From Burkholderiales bacterium (GTDB lineage: Bacteria; Pseudomonadota; Gammaproteobacteria; Burkholderiales; Casimicrobiaceae), in the NCBI GenBank assembly GCA_031257235.1, contig JAIRPA010000067.1:1-31676 (forward strand): a stretch of 31,676 nt of DNA, in the 5' to 3' direction. The notes below the pieces were generated by a model. It did no database searches. It was not told where the DNA came from and was given only the letters and a program-made list of their open reading frames with translations. Positions 14,951 to 23,058 of the stretch are shown here, one piece after another. Within the stretch, counting starts at the first letter, position 1, and each line of letters begins with the position of its first letter. The translations under genes were made by a program, and so were the position numbers.

Positions 14951-16342
14951 TTACTCAATCCCCTTTCCTATCTCTTCGATCACTTTTTTGGCGTCGCCGA
15001 ACACCATCATGGTTTTATCCATGTAAAACAGCGGATTTTCGATGCCCGCGTAACCGGACGCCATCGACCGTTTATTCACGATCACCGTCCGTGCTTTGTA
15101 GGCTTCCAAGATCGGCATTCCGTAGATCGGGCTACCCTTTTCGGCAGCAAGCGGGTTGACCACATCATTAGCACCTAAAATCAGCGCGACATCCGCCGTG
15201 CCAAATTCGCTGTTGATGTCTTCCATTTCAAAGACCTGATCGTAAGGCACTTCGGCTTCCGCCAAAAGCACATTCATATGGCCGGGCATTCTTCCTGCCA
15301 CCGGATGAATGGCGTACTTCACCAGAACGCCTTTGGCGCGAAGTTTGTCCGCCATTTCTTTGACGGCGTGTTGCGCGCGCGCCACCGCCAGACCGTACCC
15401 CGGCACGATGATGACCGACTCCGCGTTGCCCAAGATGAACGCCACGTCTTCGGGACTGCCGGATTTCACGGTTTTATCCGCGCCCCCTGACGCCATCGCG
15501 CCTTCCTCTGCGCCAAACCCGCCCAAGATGACGCTTAAAAAATTGCGGTTCATCGCGCGACACATGATGTACGACAATATCGCGCCGCTGGAACCCACCA
15601 ACGAGCCGGCGATGATCAACATGGCGTTGTTCAACGAAAAACCGATGCCTGCCGCCGCCCAGCCGGAGTAACTGTTCAACATGGAAATCACCACCGGCAT
15701 GTCCGCGCCGCCGATCGGGATAATCATCGTGACGCCCAAGACAAACGCGATCGCCATCATCACCAAAAACGGTGTCCAACTTCCGCACACAAAAAACGCG
15801 ATGCCGCTGCCCAGCATGACCAACGCCAATAAAAGATTGACGATGTGTTGCCCTTTAAAGACCACCGGCGCGCTTTTGATTTTGCCCGACAATTTTCCGA
15901 ACGCAATGACGGACCCCGAAAAGGTAATCGCACCGATGAAAGTCCCGATGAACAACTCCAAGCGATTCCCTGTCGGGATCGGCAGGGCAAGCCCCATCGC
16001 CTGCGGATTGTGCACCGCCGCCACCGCAATCAACACCGCCGTCAACCCGACCAGCGAGTGCATGGCGGCCACCAGTTCCGGCATTTGCGTCATCTGAACA
16101 CGACGCGAAATGATGGTGCCTATCGTGCCGCCCACGGCAATCCCCAACACAATTCTCAACACCCCAAAGCCTGCGGCATCAAACGCCACGATCAGTGTGA
16201 CCACCACCGCAATCAACATGCCGATGATTCCCAACACATTGCCGCGCCGCGCGGTGGTGGGATGCGATAACCCTTTCAACGCCAAAATAAAACAAACAGA
16301 CGCCACCAAATAACTTAATACGACTTGATTGATTGTAAGCAT
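14951..16342 (-). CDS. pntB: NAD(P) transhydrogenase subunit beta
   Basis: Proton-translocating transhydrogenase subunit that carries the NADP(H)-binding domain III and part of the membrane domain. The first 260 residues hold about nine hydrophobic segments. The C-terminal domain (about 285-463) has PGYGLAVARAQ, the GANDVVNPLA motif, and a KRSMASGYAGIENPLFY loop typical of PntB. Together with the two alpha subunits it couples hydride transfer from NADH to NADP+ with proton entry, supplying NADPH. The 463-residue length is standard. It follows pntAB by 10 nt with a GGAGG site before the ATG. Confidence 0.97.
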   Translation of the reverse strand: MLTINQVVLSYLVASVCFILALKGLSHPTTARRGNVLGIIGMLIAVVVTLIVAFDAAGFGVLRIVLGIAVGGTIGTIISRRVQMTQMPELVAAMHSLVGLTAVLIAVAAVHNPQAMGLALPIPTGNRLELFIGTFIGAITFSGSVIAFGKLSGKIKSAPVVFKGQHIVNLLLALVMLGSGIAFFVCGSWTPFLVMMAIAFVLGVTMIIPIGGADMPVVISMLNSYSGWAAAGIGFSLNNAMLIIAGSLVGSSGAILSYIMCRAMNRNFLSVILGGFGAEEGAMASGGADKTVKSGSPEDVAFILGNAESVIIVPGYGLAVARAQHAVKEMADKLRAKGVLVKYAIHPVAGRMPGHMNVLLAEAEVPYDQVFEMEDINSEFGTADVALILGANDVVNPLAAEKGSPIYGMPILEAYKARTVIVNKRSMASGYAGIENPLFYMDKTMMVFGDAKKVIEEIGKGIE

Positions 16343-16352
16343 GGCACCTCCG

Positions 16353-16667
16353 TTATTCTTTAGCCGTTTTCACGGTTTTGGGTTCTTTCTTTTTGAACAT
16401 TTCCAGCATGCGTTTCGTCACCAAAAACCCACCGAAAACATTGACCGATGCCAGCACGACCGCCAACACGCCTAACCACCCGCCCCAATCAAAGGCTTTG
16501 GGCGCTGCCGCCAACATCGCACCCACCAAGATAATGCCCGATATGGCATTGGTGACCGACATCAAGGGCGTATGCAACGCCGGCGTGACATTCCACACCA
16601 CGTGATAACCGACAAACACTGCCAATACAAATACAATTAAATTGACAACAATAGGGTCTGCAATCAT
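16353..16667 (-). CDS. pntAB: NAD(P) transhydrogenase subunit alpha 2 (membrane part)
   Basis: The small membrane half of the alpha subunit, separate from the NAD-binding half as in Rhodospirillum-type three-gene operons; E. coli has both fused in PntA. Three hydrophobic segments are visible, with HTPLMSVTNAISGIILVGAM as the conserved helix and a charged tail after FLVTKRMLEMF. The frame is open to 16721, but the ATG at 16667 has AGGAGG nine bases upstream and starts MIADPIVVNL, so that start is used (104 residues). Confidence 0.94.
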   Translation of the reverse strand: MIADPIVVNLIVFVLAVFVGYHVVWNVTPALHTPLMSVTNAISGIILVGAMLAAAPKAFDWGGWLGVLAVVLASVNVFGGFLVTKRMLEMFKKKEPKTVKTAKE

Positions 16668-16749
16668 TGAGGTTTTCCTCCTAACGGTTATATTCAATTG
16701 ATGAAAGAATCGGTTGGGCAAAAGTATTTATTTTGTCCAACGGGCAACA

Positions 16750-17880
16750 TTATTTTTTTGCCGAGACAACGGCGCCGTCTTGACACAACAACGTCGCGGC
16801 AATAATTTCATCCGATTCAGGCAAAGTATAGTTTCCGGTTTTGGCGTCTAACATCAAACTTAAAAACTGAAAACCGTTTCGCGCGTAGAGTGCCGAAGCA
16901 TCTGCCGCCAAATAGGTTGCCAAATTGGGTAAGCCGATGATCGTCACGCCATGATCGGTCACAAAAGTTTCGTTCACGCGAACCCCTTCCACGTTGCCGC
17001 CCTGCTCTGCCGCCAAATCCACAATCACCGAACCTTGTTTCATCGCGGCGACGGTGGACGCCTTGATCAGTTTGGGGGCGGGACGACCGGGAATCAACGC
17101 GGTGGTAATGAGGATATCTGTCGATACGGCGCGCTCATGAACAATCTGCGCTTGACGCGCCATCCACGAAGCCGGCATCGGGCGCGCGTATCCACCCACC
17201 CCTTCGGCAATCTCGCGTTCTTCGTCGGTTTCATAGGGAACGTCCACCCATTTTGCGCCCAACGAGGACACTTGATCTTTCACCGCAGGGCGCACGTCGG
17301 AGGCTTCAATCACCGCGCCTAACCGCTTGGCTGTGGCAATCGCCTGCAAGCCCGCCACACCGACGCCCAACACCAACACCCGCGCGGCTTTGGTTGTGCC
17401 GGCGGCGGTCATTAAGGTCGGAAAAAATCTTTGATAGGCATTGGCGGCAAGCAATACCGCTTTATAACCGGCAATGTTTGCCTGTGACGACAAAACATCC
17501 AGCGACTGCGCGCGCGTGATGCGCGGAATCTTCTCCAATGAAAACGCCGTGATCCCTGCTTGGGCATAGCTTGCGACCAACGCTTCATCGAAGGGATTCA
17601 GTAATCCGATCAAAACGGCACCTTTTTTCATCAGGGCTAATTCTTGGGCATTGGGGGCGCGGACTTTTAAAACGATGTCTGACGCTAAGGCTTCTTGCTT
17701 CGTCACCATTTCCGCGCCGACACTTTCAAACAGGGCATCCGAAATACTGGCCGACACCCCTGCGCCTTTTTCAACCACCACACGAACTTGACCCGACGCG
17801 CGCCATTTTTTGACGATCTCCGGCGTGATCGCCACACGCGTTTCACCCGACAGCGTTTCTTTGGGAATTCCGATCTGCAT
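16750..17880 (-). CDS. pntAA: NAD(P) transhydrogenase subunit alpha 1 (NAD-binding)
   Basis: Soluble NAD(H)-binding domain I of the transhydrogenase, related to alanine dehydrogenase. It begins MQIGIPKETLSGETRVAITP. The Rossmann motif is VLGVGVAGLQAIATAKRLGA with ASDVR at the end of the second strand. GARGWVxVP-like and GYARPMPASWM loops follow, then TTALIPGRPAPKL and SVIVDLAAEQGGN. The frame is open to 17910, but a -10-like TATAAT at 17921-17926 would leave only a few leader bases for that start, and GGGAGG precedes the ATG at 17880. I prefer 17880 (376 residues); the RBS spacing there is short, so the start is not certain. Confidence 0.93.
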   Translation of the reverse strand: MQIGIPKETLSGETRVAITPEIVKKWRASGQVRVVVEKGAGVSASISDALFESVGAEMVTKQEALASDIVLKVRAPNAQELALMKKGAVLIGLLNPFDEALVASYAQAGITAFSLEKIPRITRAQSLDVLSSQANIAGYKAVLLAANAYQRFFPTLMTAAGTTKAARVLVLGVGVAGLQAIATAKRLGAVIEASDVRPAVKDQVSSLGAKWVDVPYETDEEREIAEGVGGYARPMPASWMARQAQIVHERAVSTDILITTALIPGRPAPKLIKASTVAAMKQGSVIVDLAAEQGGNVEGVRVNETFVTDHGVTIIGLPNLATYLAADASALYARNGFQFLSLMLDAKTGNYTLPESDEIIAATLLCQDGAVVSAKK

Positions 17881-17920
17881 AACCCTCCCGATTGTTGATG
17901 AGTTGGACATGGAACGGATG

Positions 17921-17926
17921 ATTATA
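17921..17926 (-). promoter_or_regulatory. -10 element upstream of pntAA
   Basis: A perfect TATAAT on the minus strand lies 41-46 nt before the preferred pntAA start. No good -35 hexamer is seen at 16-18 nt; that interval falls at the edge of repeat copy 4. A promoter for the pnt operon here is plausible. Confidence 0.4.
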
Positions 17927-17942
17927 ATTCAGGAAACGCGAC

Positions 17943-18098
17943 ATTGCGGCGCCCGAAGGAAGTGACCCGCAATCTGTTCGTTTCCACAAAAAACCATCAG
18001 GGTCTCCCTGTGGTTTTTTGGAAATACTCACCGGCAAAAAGTACCACTTTTTGTCGTTGAGTGTAGGGTTTTACTTTTGGGCGAACCCCTGATCCCTG
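17943..18098. repeat. Composite hairpin repeat, copy 4 (hybrid end)
   Basis: ATTGCGG/CCGCAAT (17943-17949, 17967-17973) is followed by a bulged hairpin with A6CCA and TGGT6 outer arms and CAGGG/CCCTG inner arms (17988-18019, bulged T at 17997). Then comes CGGCAAAAAGTA with ACTTTTTGTCG (18032-18056), a further half-arm ACTTTTGGGCG after GAGTGTAGGG, and CCTGATCCCTGAA. The extra half-arm belongs to the other end-hairpin type, so two versions appear fused. The copy ends 4 nt from the tssG stop codon. Confidence 0.65.
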
Positions 18099-18102
18099 AA
18101 AA

Positions 18103-19194
18103 CTACGCATCGTACCGAATGACGTATTGCGCGTCATCGCGGTCGACCGTGCTGGCTTTACTGCATAAAAAAGAATCCCAACCCAAACGCGCGCCGGTGT
18201 GATTGTCCAACACGCATCCGTTGATATCCTCTTTGGCGAGGATCAGACGAACCTCATACTCATAAGTAATACCGCCCATCAAGAGTAATAGTTTTTTCAA
18301 CGCCTCTGCGCCATGACCGCCCGGAAGAAAATCTTCAAACTTTTTTGCGTTTAAAGGTCCCAACTTCACGCGCAGACGTAAATTTCGCTGCCAAACCCGT
18401 TCACCGATGAACGCCGATCGCCCCAAATAAGCCGATTCGCCGCCCAATTCGGTGCGGCAATTCTCCGGCACGACGTACCACGAGCCGACAAACTGTTCGA
18501 TCGAAAACGTGATCCCGAAATACTCTGCCAAAGCGCGCTGTAAAAATTTGGCGGCGGGCGGACGTTGCTTGACGGCGGTGGCGTATCGCGCCAACGCGCT
18601 GTCGCACACCTCGCCTTTGCCGCCGCGAAGTCGATTGCGTAACCCCGAATGCCCTAAGCCTGCAATGCTCAACAACGCCGAAAGATATTGCTCGCCCGTT
18701 CCCGATTCGTGCATCAACGCCAAGCGGTATTTTTTCCACGCGTGGTAAAACAAATACGCCGCGCGATTGGAAAAAATATCAAAAAACGACCGTGCGCCGG
18801 GGTCTCGCTTTTGCGCCTCGAAGGTGGCAAGCCTTTCCGAATAATGGAAGGGCAACGCCCCTTGAACCCCCAATAAACCGAAAAACGTCGGCGTGATTTC
18901 TACGGTTTCGATTTCGGCATTTCTAATGGCTTCCGATAATTCTTCGGGGCTCAATACATGAAAGTTTTCGGCGTAGGCTTTTGCCGCCGCAATCTCACTT
19001 GCCGGAAACGAAAGCGAGGTTGAATTGATGAATCGCAAATGTTGTTGTTCAAAGGCTTTGATGTCTTCTTTTTGCGTGGACGCGGCGCGCCAACGCTCCA
19101 AGAGGCGAACCGCCTGAAAGAATTGAAAACGATACGGTTCCCTGAAGAACCGTTCGATTACACTAAATTCAATCCGCCGCTGCATGGCTGACAC
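18103..19194 (-). CDS. tssG: Type VI secretion baseplate protein TssG
   Basis: A 363-residue member of the TssG (VasB/ImpH) family, part of the T6SS baseplate wedge with TssE, TssF and TssK. Family marks are FFREPYRFQFFQAVRLLER near the N-terminus, FGLLGVQGALPFHYSERL, FFDIFSNRAAYLFYHAWKKYR and the later GERVWQRNLRLRVKLGPL. It overlaps tssF by 37 nt; a second ATG at 19185 is an equally good start. The stop lies directly against repeat copy 4. Confidence 0.95.
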   Translation of the reverse strand: MSAMQRRIEFSVIERFFREPYRFQFFQAVRLLERWRAASTQKEDIKAFEQQHLRFINSTSLSFPASEIAAAKAYAENFHVLSPEELSEAIRNAEIETVEITPTFFGLLGVQGALPFHYSERLATFEAQKRDPGARSFFDIFSNRAAYLFYHAWKKYRLALMHESGTGEQYLSALLSIAGLGHSGLRNRLRGGKGEVCDSALARYATAVKQRPPAAKFLQRALAEYFGITFSIEQFVGSWYVVPENCRTELGGESAYLGRSAFIGERVWQRNLRLRVKLGPLNAKKFEDFLPGGHGAEALKKLLLLMGGITYEYEVRLILAKEDINGCVLDNHTGARLGWDSFLCSKASTVDRDDAQYVIRYDA

Positions 19195-20993
19195 CGCATG
19201 AGTTCCGTGCCGTCATCCGAAAGAATGACCAGACGGGTGAAACTGTTGATGTGAACATAAAGCCCAAAAAAACGATCCAGCACCGAGATGAAGGTATGCA
19301 GACTCGTGCCGACAAAATGATCGGGATTGATGGTTAATCTGATCTCAATCCCTTTAATGAACGTTGCAAACGGCTCGCCTTCTAACCATAACGTCGAGAG
19401 CGCGTGATCAATGCCGATCAATCCTTCGATCTGCCGCGTGATCGCGGACGACATGGATAAATTGTAAAGATGCAGGGTTTCTTTGAGTGCCGACAAACCG
19501 GTATCCACCAGCGACAAATGGTTCAGCGACAAATGAGAAATCAAGCGCCAGTGCATCCCTCGCCCTTTGGCAAACCGAACGCTGGGAGTAGGACGGCGCA
19601 AAAGCCGAACCGCGTCCACGACATCCCCTTCCATCAGTAAGTCGCCCTCGCGCTGGCCAATGGACAAAAACGTGGGCAAATCCCGATTGGTGCACGTCAT
19701 CTTGATACTCAAGGTATCCACCCGCGGCACCATCGGGTTGTAATCCGAATCGACAATGCTGATCACCGTTTCGTAGCCGGGGCTTCGCTCACTCATGGCG
19801 GCGTCGCGTGTGGCCGTCCAATACCCGCCTTTTCTGTCCTCCCCTTCCCCGTGTCTCAACGAGAAAAACGGTCGAACTTCCGCCACGTGCGTGGCTTCCG
19901 CCTGCTCTTGAACTTCAAAGACTTTATCAATGCTGTACACATCAAAGCCGTTGCTGTAGCGCCCGTCCGCCAGCGCCGGATACTCTGTCATCATTTGCGT
20001 GACACGAATCGGCTCTCCTTGATACTCAAACAAATTCACAATCGGCGTACAACCTAACCGAATGTTGTCTTTGGACGTGGTTTCCATCAACCGCGCTTCG
20101 TTGGAATCCGCCGAGATGCCGTGCGTCAAAAGATGCAACGTGAAGGAATTGGCGCGCCCGATAAGTTCATAGAGTTCCTTCCACGGAATATCAAAAAAGT
20201 TGAATTTTTCCGAAAAGGCAAAATACTCGGCAAGTAAACGATACGCCGGGTGCGAGCTTGCGGGAAGATCAATCAACGCCTCATTTTCTTCAAAGCCGCA
20301 AGACGCCAGCGGCACTTTCTCCAAGCGTTGCCATTTTCTTTCGGGATACTCCACAAAAGCGTGATTGACCTTCATAAACAAAGTGTCGCGCAACATCGCC
20401 ACCAATGAGGCTTCCCCGTGTAAGTAACATCTCAGTTTGGAAAGATCAATGTCGTTAAAGGTCAATGCCTTATCGGGCAACTCGAATTTAATGGAAAGTC
20501 TGCCGGTGGTTTCCGGCGGAAAAGACACGCCCTGGGGCAACATCGGCGAAGAAAAATACTGCGCAGACGCCACCATGATCGGCGACAAGGTGACATCGTA
20601 AACCGTCCGAAATTTACACGGCACTTTGCGCACGGGTTTTGACGTGACATAAGTGCCGCGCGGAATCAGCGTCGTTTCTTTGAGCTCGCCGATTCTTGAG
20701 CCTAAATCAAATTGCACAATGGAAGACGAAGGAAACGGGCGCATGTAATGCGGATACAGCACCTCAAGAAGCGATTCGGTAAATTCGGGATAATCGTCGT
20801 CGAGTTTTTTGCTGACCCGCGCCGTCAAAAGCGCGAAGGATTCGATCATCCGCTCAACATGAGGGTCTTCACACGCCTCGCCGGTGAGCCCCAAGCCCGC
20901 CGCAATTTTAGGATAGCGTTTTGCAAACTCCCGGGACGTGCCGCGCACGAACGCCAACTCGCGCTCGTAATAGGGAAGCAGTTCTTCAATCAT
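19158..20993 (-). CDS. tssF: Type VI secretion baseplate protein TssF
   Basis: A 611-residue TssF (VasA/ImpG) protein. The N-terminus LLPYYERELAFVRGTSREFAKRYPK and the following DPHVERMIESFALLTARVSKKLDDD are highly characteristic, as is LLEVLYPHYMRPFPS. TssF forms the baseplate wedge with TssG and TssE in the cytoplasm around the phage-tail-like sheath. The start overlaps the tssE stop (ATGA). No truncation is apparent. Confidence 0.96.
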   Translation of the reverse strand: MIEELLPYYERELAFVRGTSREFAKRYPKIAAGLGLTGEACEDPHVERMIESFALLTARVSKKLDDDYPEFTESLLEVLYPHYMRPFPSSSIVQFDLGSRIGELKETTLIPRGTYVTSKPVRKVPCKFRTVYDVTLSPIMVASAQYFSSPMLPQGVSFPPETTGRLSIKFELPDKALTFNDIDLSKLRCYLHGEASLVAMLRDTLFMKVNHAFVEYPERKWQRLEKVPLASCGFEENEALIDLPASSHPAYRLLAEYFAFSEKFNFFDIPWKELYELIGRANSFTLHLLTHGISADSNEARLMETTSKDNIRLGCTPIVNLFEYQGEPIRVTQMMTEYPALADGRYSNGFDVYSIDKVFEVQEQAEATHVAEVRPFFSLRHGEGEDRKGGYWTATRDAAMSERSPGYETVISIVDSDYNPMVPRVDTLSIKMTCTNRDLPTFLSIGQREGDLLMEGDVVDAVRLLRRPTPSVRFAKGRGMHWRLISHLSLNHLSLVDTGLSALKETLHLYNLSMSSAITRQIEGLIGIDHALSTLWLEGEPFATFIKGIEIRLTINPDHFVGTSLHTFISVLDRFFGLYVHINSFTRLVILSDDGTELMRCQPCSGGLNLV

Positions 20994-21490
20994 AATCTCA
21001 CCTCATCATGCCCTGACCTAAAAACGCTGCGGCTGACGGCATACTGCAACGTTGAAGGTTTTAACGTGGCGTCAAACGCCACCGGCTCATACAATTCGCC
21101 GACATTCAAAACCGCCGTGATGGCAAAACAAAGCGTTGCGGTGGCGCGGGTATCCACCAAAAGTTTCACTTTAACGCTTTTTAATCTCGGCTCATGGCGC
21201 TCCACCGCCTTCTCAAGCGAGGAGCAAATCGCCGTTCGATCGGTAAAACTCGCCAAACTTTTTCCGGAAAAATCGTTGACGCCGTAAGTCAGAATAGACC
21301 TTTGACAATGTTTGAATTTGGCAAGATTTTCTTCGGTGAACTGCATTCGCGTGTTTAAAAGCGACTCAATATCCTGCGCCACCGAGTCTTTGAGCTCTTC
21401 GATGCTCAAACGACGCACCAAATAATTGGCGCCATATTCACGCGGGAAAATCTTATCAAACAGCGAGGGCTCGAAACCTTTGGCAGACAT
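20990..21490 (-). CDS. tssE: Type VI secretion baseplate protein TssE (gp25-like)
   Basis: A 166-residue protein of the phage T4 gp25 family, which helps start sheath polymerisation at the baseplate. The diagnostic motif is ERHEPRL at 97-103, preceded by TDRTAICSSLEKAV; the N-terminal part has the family's SLFDKIF and LSIEELKDSVAQDIESLLNTR. The ATG has no clear Shine-Dalgarno sequence. An extended -10 element lies 42-50 nt upstream, so tssE probably starts its own transcript with tssF and tssG. Confidence 0.92.
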   Translation of the reverse strand: MSAKGFEPSLFDKIFPREYGANYLVRRLSIEELKDSVAQDIESLLNTRMQFTEENLAKFKHCQRSILTYGVNDFSGKSLASFTDRTAICSSLEKAVERHEPRLKSVKVKLLVDTRATATLCFAITAVLNVGELYEPVAFDATLKPSTLQYAVSRSVFRSGHDEVRL

Positions 21491-21531
21491 GATTTTATTC
21501 GGGAAACGGGTTAAAAAAAGCGGAAGGTGGG

Positions 21532-21540
21532 ATTATAACA
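21532..21540 (-). promoter_or_regulatory. Extended -10 promoter upstream of tssE
   Basis: Minus-strand TGTTATAAT combines TGn with a perfect TATAAT, 42-50 nt before tssE. The -35 region is poor, as is common for extended -10 promoters. It would separate tssEFG expression from hcp, which has its own terminator. Confidence 0.5.
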
Positions 21541-21693
21541 ACCTGTAAAAGATAAGTCCCTCTTTGGCGTAAAAAAAGCCCAAATTTTCGGTCAAACGCG
21601 CCGAATGCGCGTCACAAACGGGCAAACCTGTCGAAAGGTCGAAGCGAGGCTTGCCTCGCCCGCATGCGCCTTGCCTGCCCTTGCCTTTCCTGC

Positions 21694-21766
21694 AAAAAAT
21701 CGACGGGGTCCCCCCGCGATTTTTTGGAAACCTCAACCGCCCAAAAGTAGGTTTTCACTTTTGGGC
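21694..21766. repeat. Composite hairpin repeat, copy 5 (short form)
   Basis: A bulged A6...T6 hairpin with TCG-a-CGGGG / CCCCG-CGA arms (21694-21725, bulged A at 21703), then GCCCAAAAGT/ACTTTTGGGC (21739-21766). Upstream, 21640-21690 is a low-complexity GCCT-rich stretch. The copy ends 9 nt before the hcp terminator, on the far side from hcp. Confidence 0.65.
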
Positions 21767-21774
21767 GAATCTAT

Positions 21775-21805
21775 AAAAAAGGCTGTGCGTCTTTCGACCA
21801 CAGCC
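21775..21805 (-). terminator. Intrinsic terminator of hcp
   Basis: GGCTGTG (21781-21787) pairs with CACAGCC (21799-21805) around an 11-nt loop. On the minus strand the stem is followed by a U run from 21780 down to 21775. It sits 22 nt past the hcp stop. Confidence 0.78.
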
Positions 21806-21827
21806 TTTGTTTTTCCCGCAAAAAAGA

Positions 21828-22385
21828 TTAAACGGAATATGTCTTGTCGTTCTTCGTCAAGCTCCAAGCACCTTGGGTCACGCCGTTTTGATTGCCGCCG
21901 ATTTTCTGCTTGGTGTATTTCCATTGAATGGCGGCATATTTCAGTTTGAAGCGATCCGTCGGAATCGTGGAAACTTGCTTTGAGCTGTCTAACGCCGCCT
22001 CTGCGGAATCCGCCGCGTCGATCTGAAGACCGGCAACGGTTTCCACGTCGCAAATAATGACGTGTTTGAGCTTGACTTCGAGGTATTTAACGCGATTCCC
22101 TTCGCCGTCCGCACGCATAAAGTCGATGGTCACTTCGTCAAACGTGGTGCCGCCGGAAGAATGCTGATACAATAACGGGCTGACGAGATCAACGTCTTTG
22201 GTGAGGATCATCGCGCCATGTTCGGTACGCTCGGAAGTATGCCCGCCGGAGGTGGACGCCGTCACGGAACGGGGTTGGTGAATGCTTTGCTTGAAGGAAC
22301 TGATCTCAATCCACTCGGCATGGTCTTTGTCATTGGACTCGCCTTTGATGGAAGGATTTCCAAATTGTAAATATATATCTTTCAT
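21828..22385 (-). CDS. hcp: Type VI secretion tube protein Hcp (TssD)
   Basis: A 185-residue Hcp1-family protein that stacks as hexameric rings into the T6SS inner tube. Sequence marks are the N-terminal MKDIYLQFGNPSIKGES, HAEWIEISSFKQSIHQPRS, LTKDVDLVSPLLYQHSSGG, and a C-terminal DRFKLKYAAIQWKYTKQ with the GVTQGAWSLTKN end. It is about 15-20 residues longer than the commonest form, which is within family range. AGGAG lies 8 nt before the ATG. It is separated from tssE by its own terminator and a repeat, fitting strong independent expression of the tube protein. Confidence 0.95.
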   Translation of the reverse strand: MKDIYLQFGNPSIKGESNDKDHAEWIEISSFKQSIHQPRSVTASTSGGHTSERTEHGAMILTKDVDLVSPLLYQHSSGGTTFDEVTIDFMRADGEGNRVKYLEVKLKHVIICDVETVAGLQIDAADSAEAALDSSKQVSTIPTDRFKLKYAAIQWKYTKQKIGGNQNGVTQGAWSLTKNDKTYSV

Positions 22386-22627
22386 AAGACAATCTCCTAG
22401 AATTTATTTAAAAAAACATAACATCATAAAAAAGTAACGATCATTTCAACTACACATATTGTCTGTTACGACAAACCTTATAGACTGTCGGATTCTAGCA
22501 TAAACCGCCTTAAAAGAATCAAAAGATGATTATTTTTATGGTATTTTTTGGACTTCGTCCCTTTTTTGTCGGGGGCGGATAAGAACTTTCCCGCGTTAGC
22601 TATGCTTTTATCGTTTTTTTTGTTGAG
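22386..22627. other. Gene-free upstream region of hcp
   Basis: AT-rich DNA upstream of hcp. A possible promoter on the minus strand is TTGAAA (22444-22449) with TATGAT (22423-22428), but the 15-nt spacing is short. TTGTC-N6-GACAA (22459-22474) is a small dyad just upstream that could be an operator. Nothing coding is supported. Confidence 0.35.
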
Positions 22628-22914
22628 CGCCCAAAAGTAAACACCTACTTTTGGGCGGTTGAAGTTACCCAAAAAGTACGGGCAAAGCCCGATACTTTTT
22701 GGTAAAAACGGCGGTAAAACCGGATTGCGGGTCGGAGCCCGCAATGACGACGCGCTTTGCGCGTCCGCCGCCTTTGGCGGCGTTTTTCGGGCGAAGCAAG
22801 CCTCGCCCCTACGCAAAAAAGGATCAGGCTCTGCCTGTCCTTTTTTGGAAATTTCACTTCCGGCAAAAAGGTCCACTTTTGGGCGTCGAGTGTAGGTTTT
22901 CACTTTTTGCCGAA
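22628..22914. repeat. Composite hairpin repeat, copy 6
   Basis: In order: CGCCCAAAAGTA/TACTTTTGGGCG (22628-22657); long hairpin TACC...GGTA with bulged A at 22692 (22666-22704); ATTGCGGG/CCCGCAAT (22724-22745); GACGCGC/GCGCGTC (22749-22765); CGCCGCC/GGCGGCG (22766-22782); GGGCGA/TCGCCC (22789-22808); bulged A6GGA...TCCT6 hairpin (22815-22846). The final hairpin is scrambled: a GGCAAAAAG left arm at 22862, an ACTTTTGGGCG arm, and ACTTTTTGCCG about 25 nt further on. It lies in the divergent gap between hcp and hppA. Confidence 0.72.
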
Positions 22915-23058
22915 CGATCCCCGAACCCTGTTTACAATCCGACCAAAGAAAAGCACAATACCCGTTTTTTAATCCGAGCAACATTCGGAATATGGGGCGC
23001 GGATCGGCGCAAACCTTGTGCCGTCGGCGTCAAACTCTCATTTCTTAGGAACATGTTT
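22915..23058. other. Leader region of hppA
   Basis: No gene. A frame is open through this stretch and the repeat before it, but it is repeat-derived and lacks a start site. A weak promoter possibility is TTTACA (22931-22936) with ACAATA 18 nt on. The ribosome site AGGA is at 23047-23050. Confidence 0.3.

Noticed and set aside
22478..22984. A 168-codon minus-strand frame in the hcp-hppA gap
   Set aside because: It runs through composite repeat copy 6; similar pseudo-frames appear at other repeat copies, and there is no conserved protein feature.
22699..23058. Upstream extension of hppA by 120 codons
   Set aside because: The sequence is repeat-derived and unlike the family N-terminus; a good ribosome site sits at 23047-23050 in front of MSYGLL.
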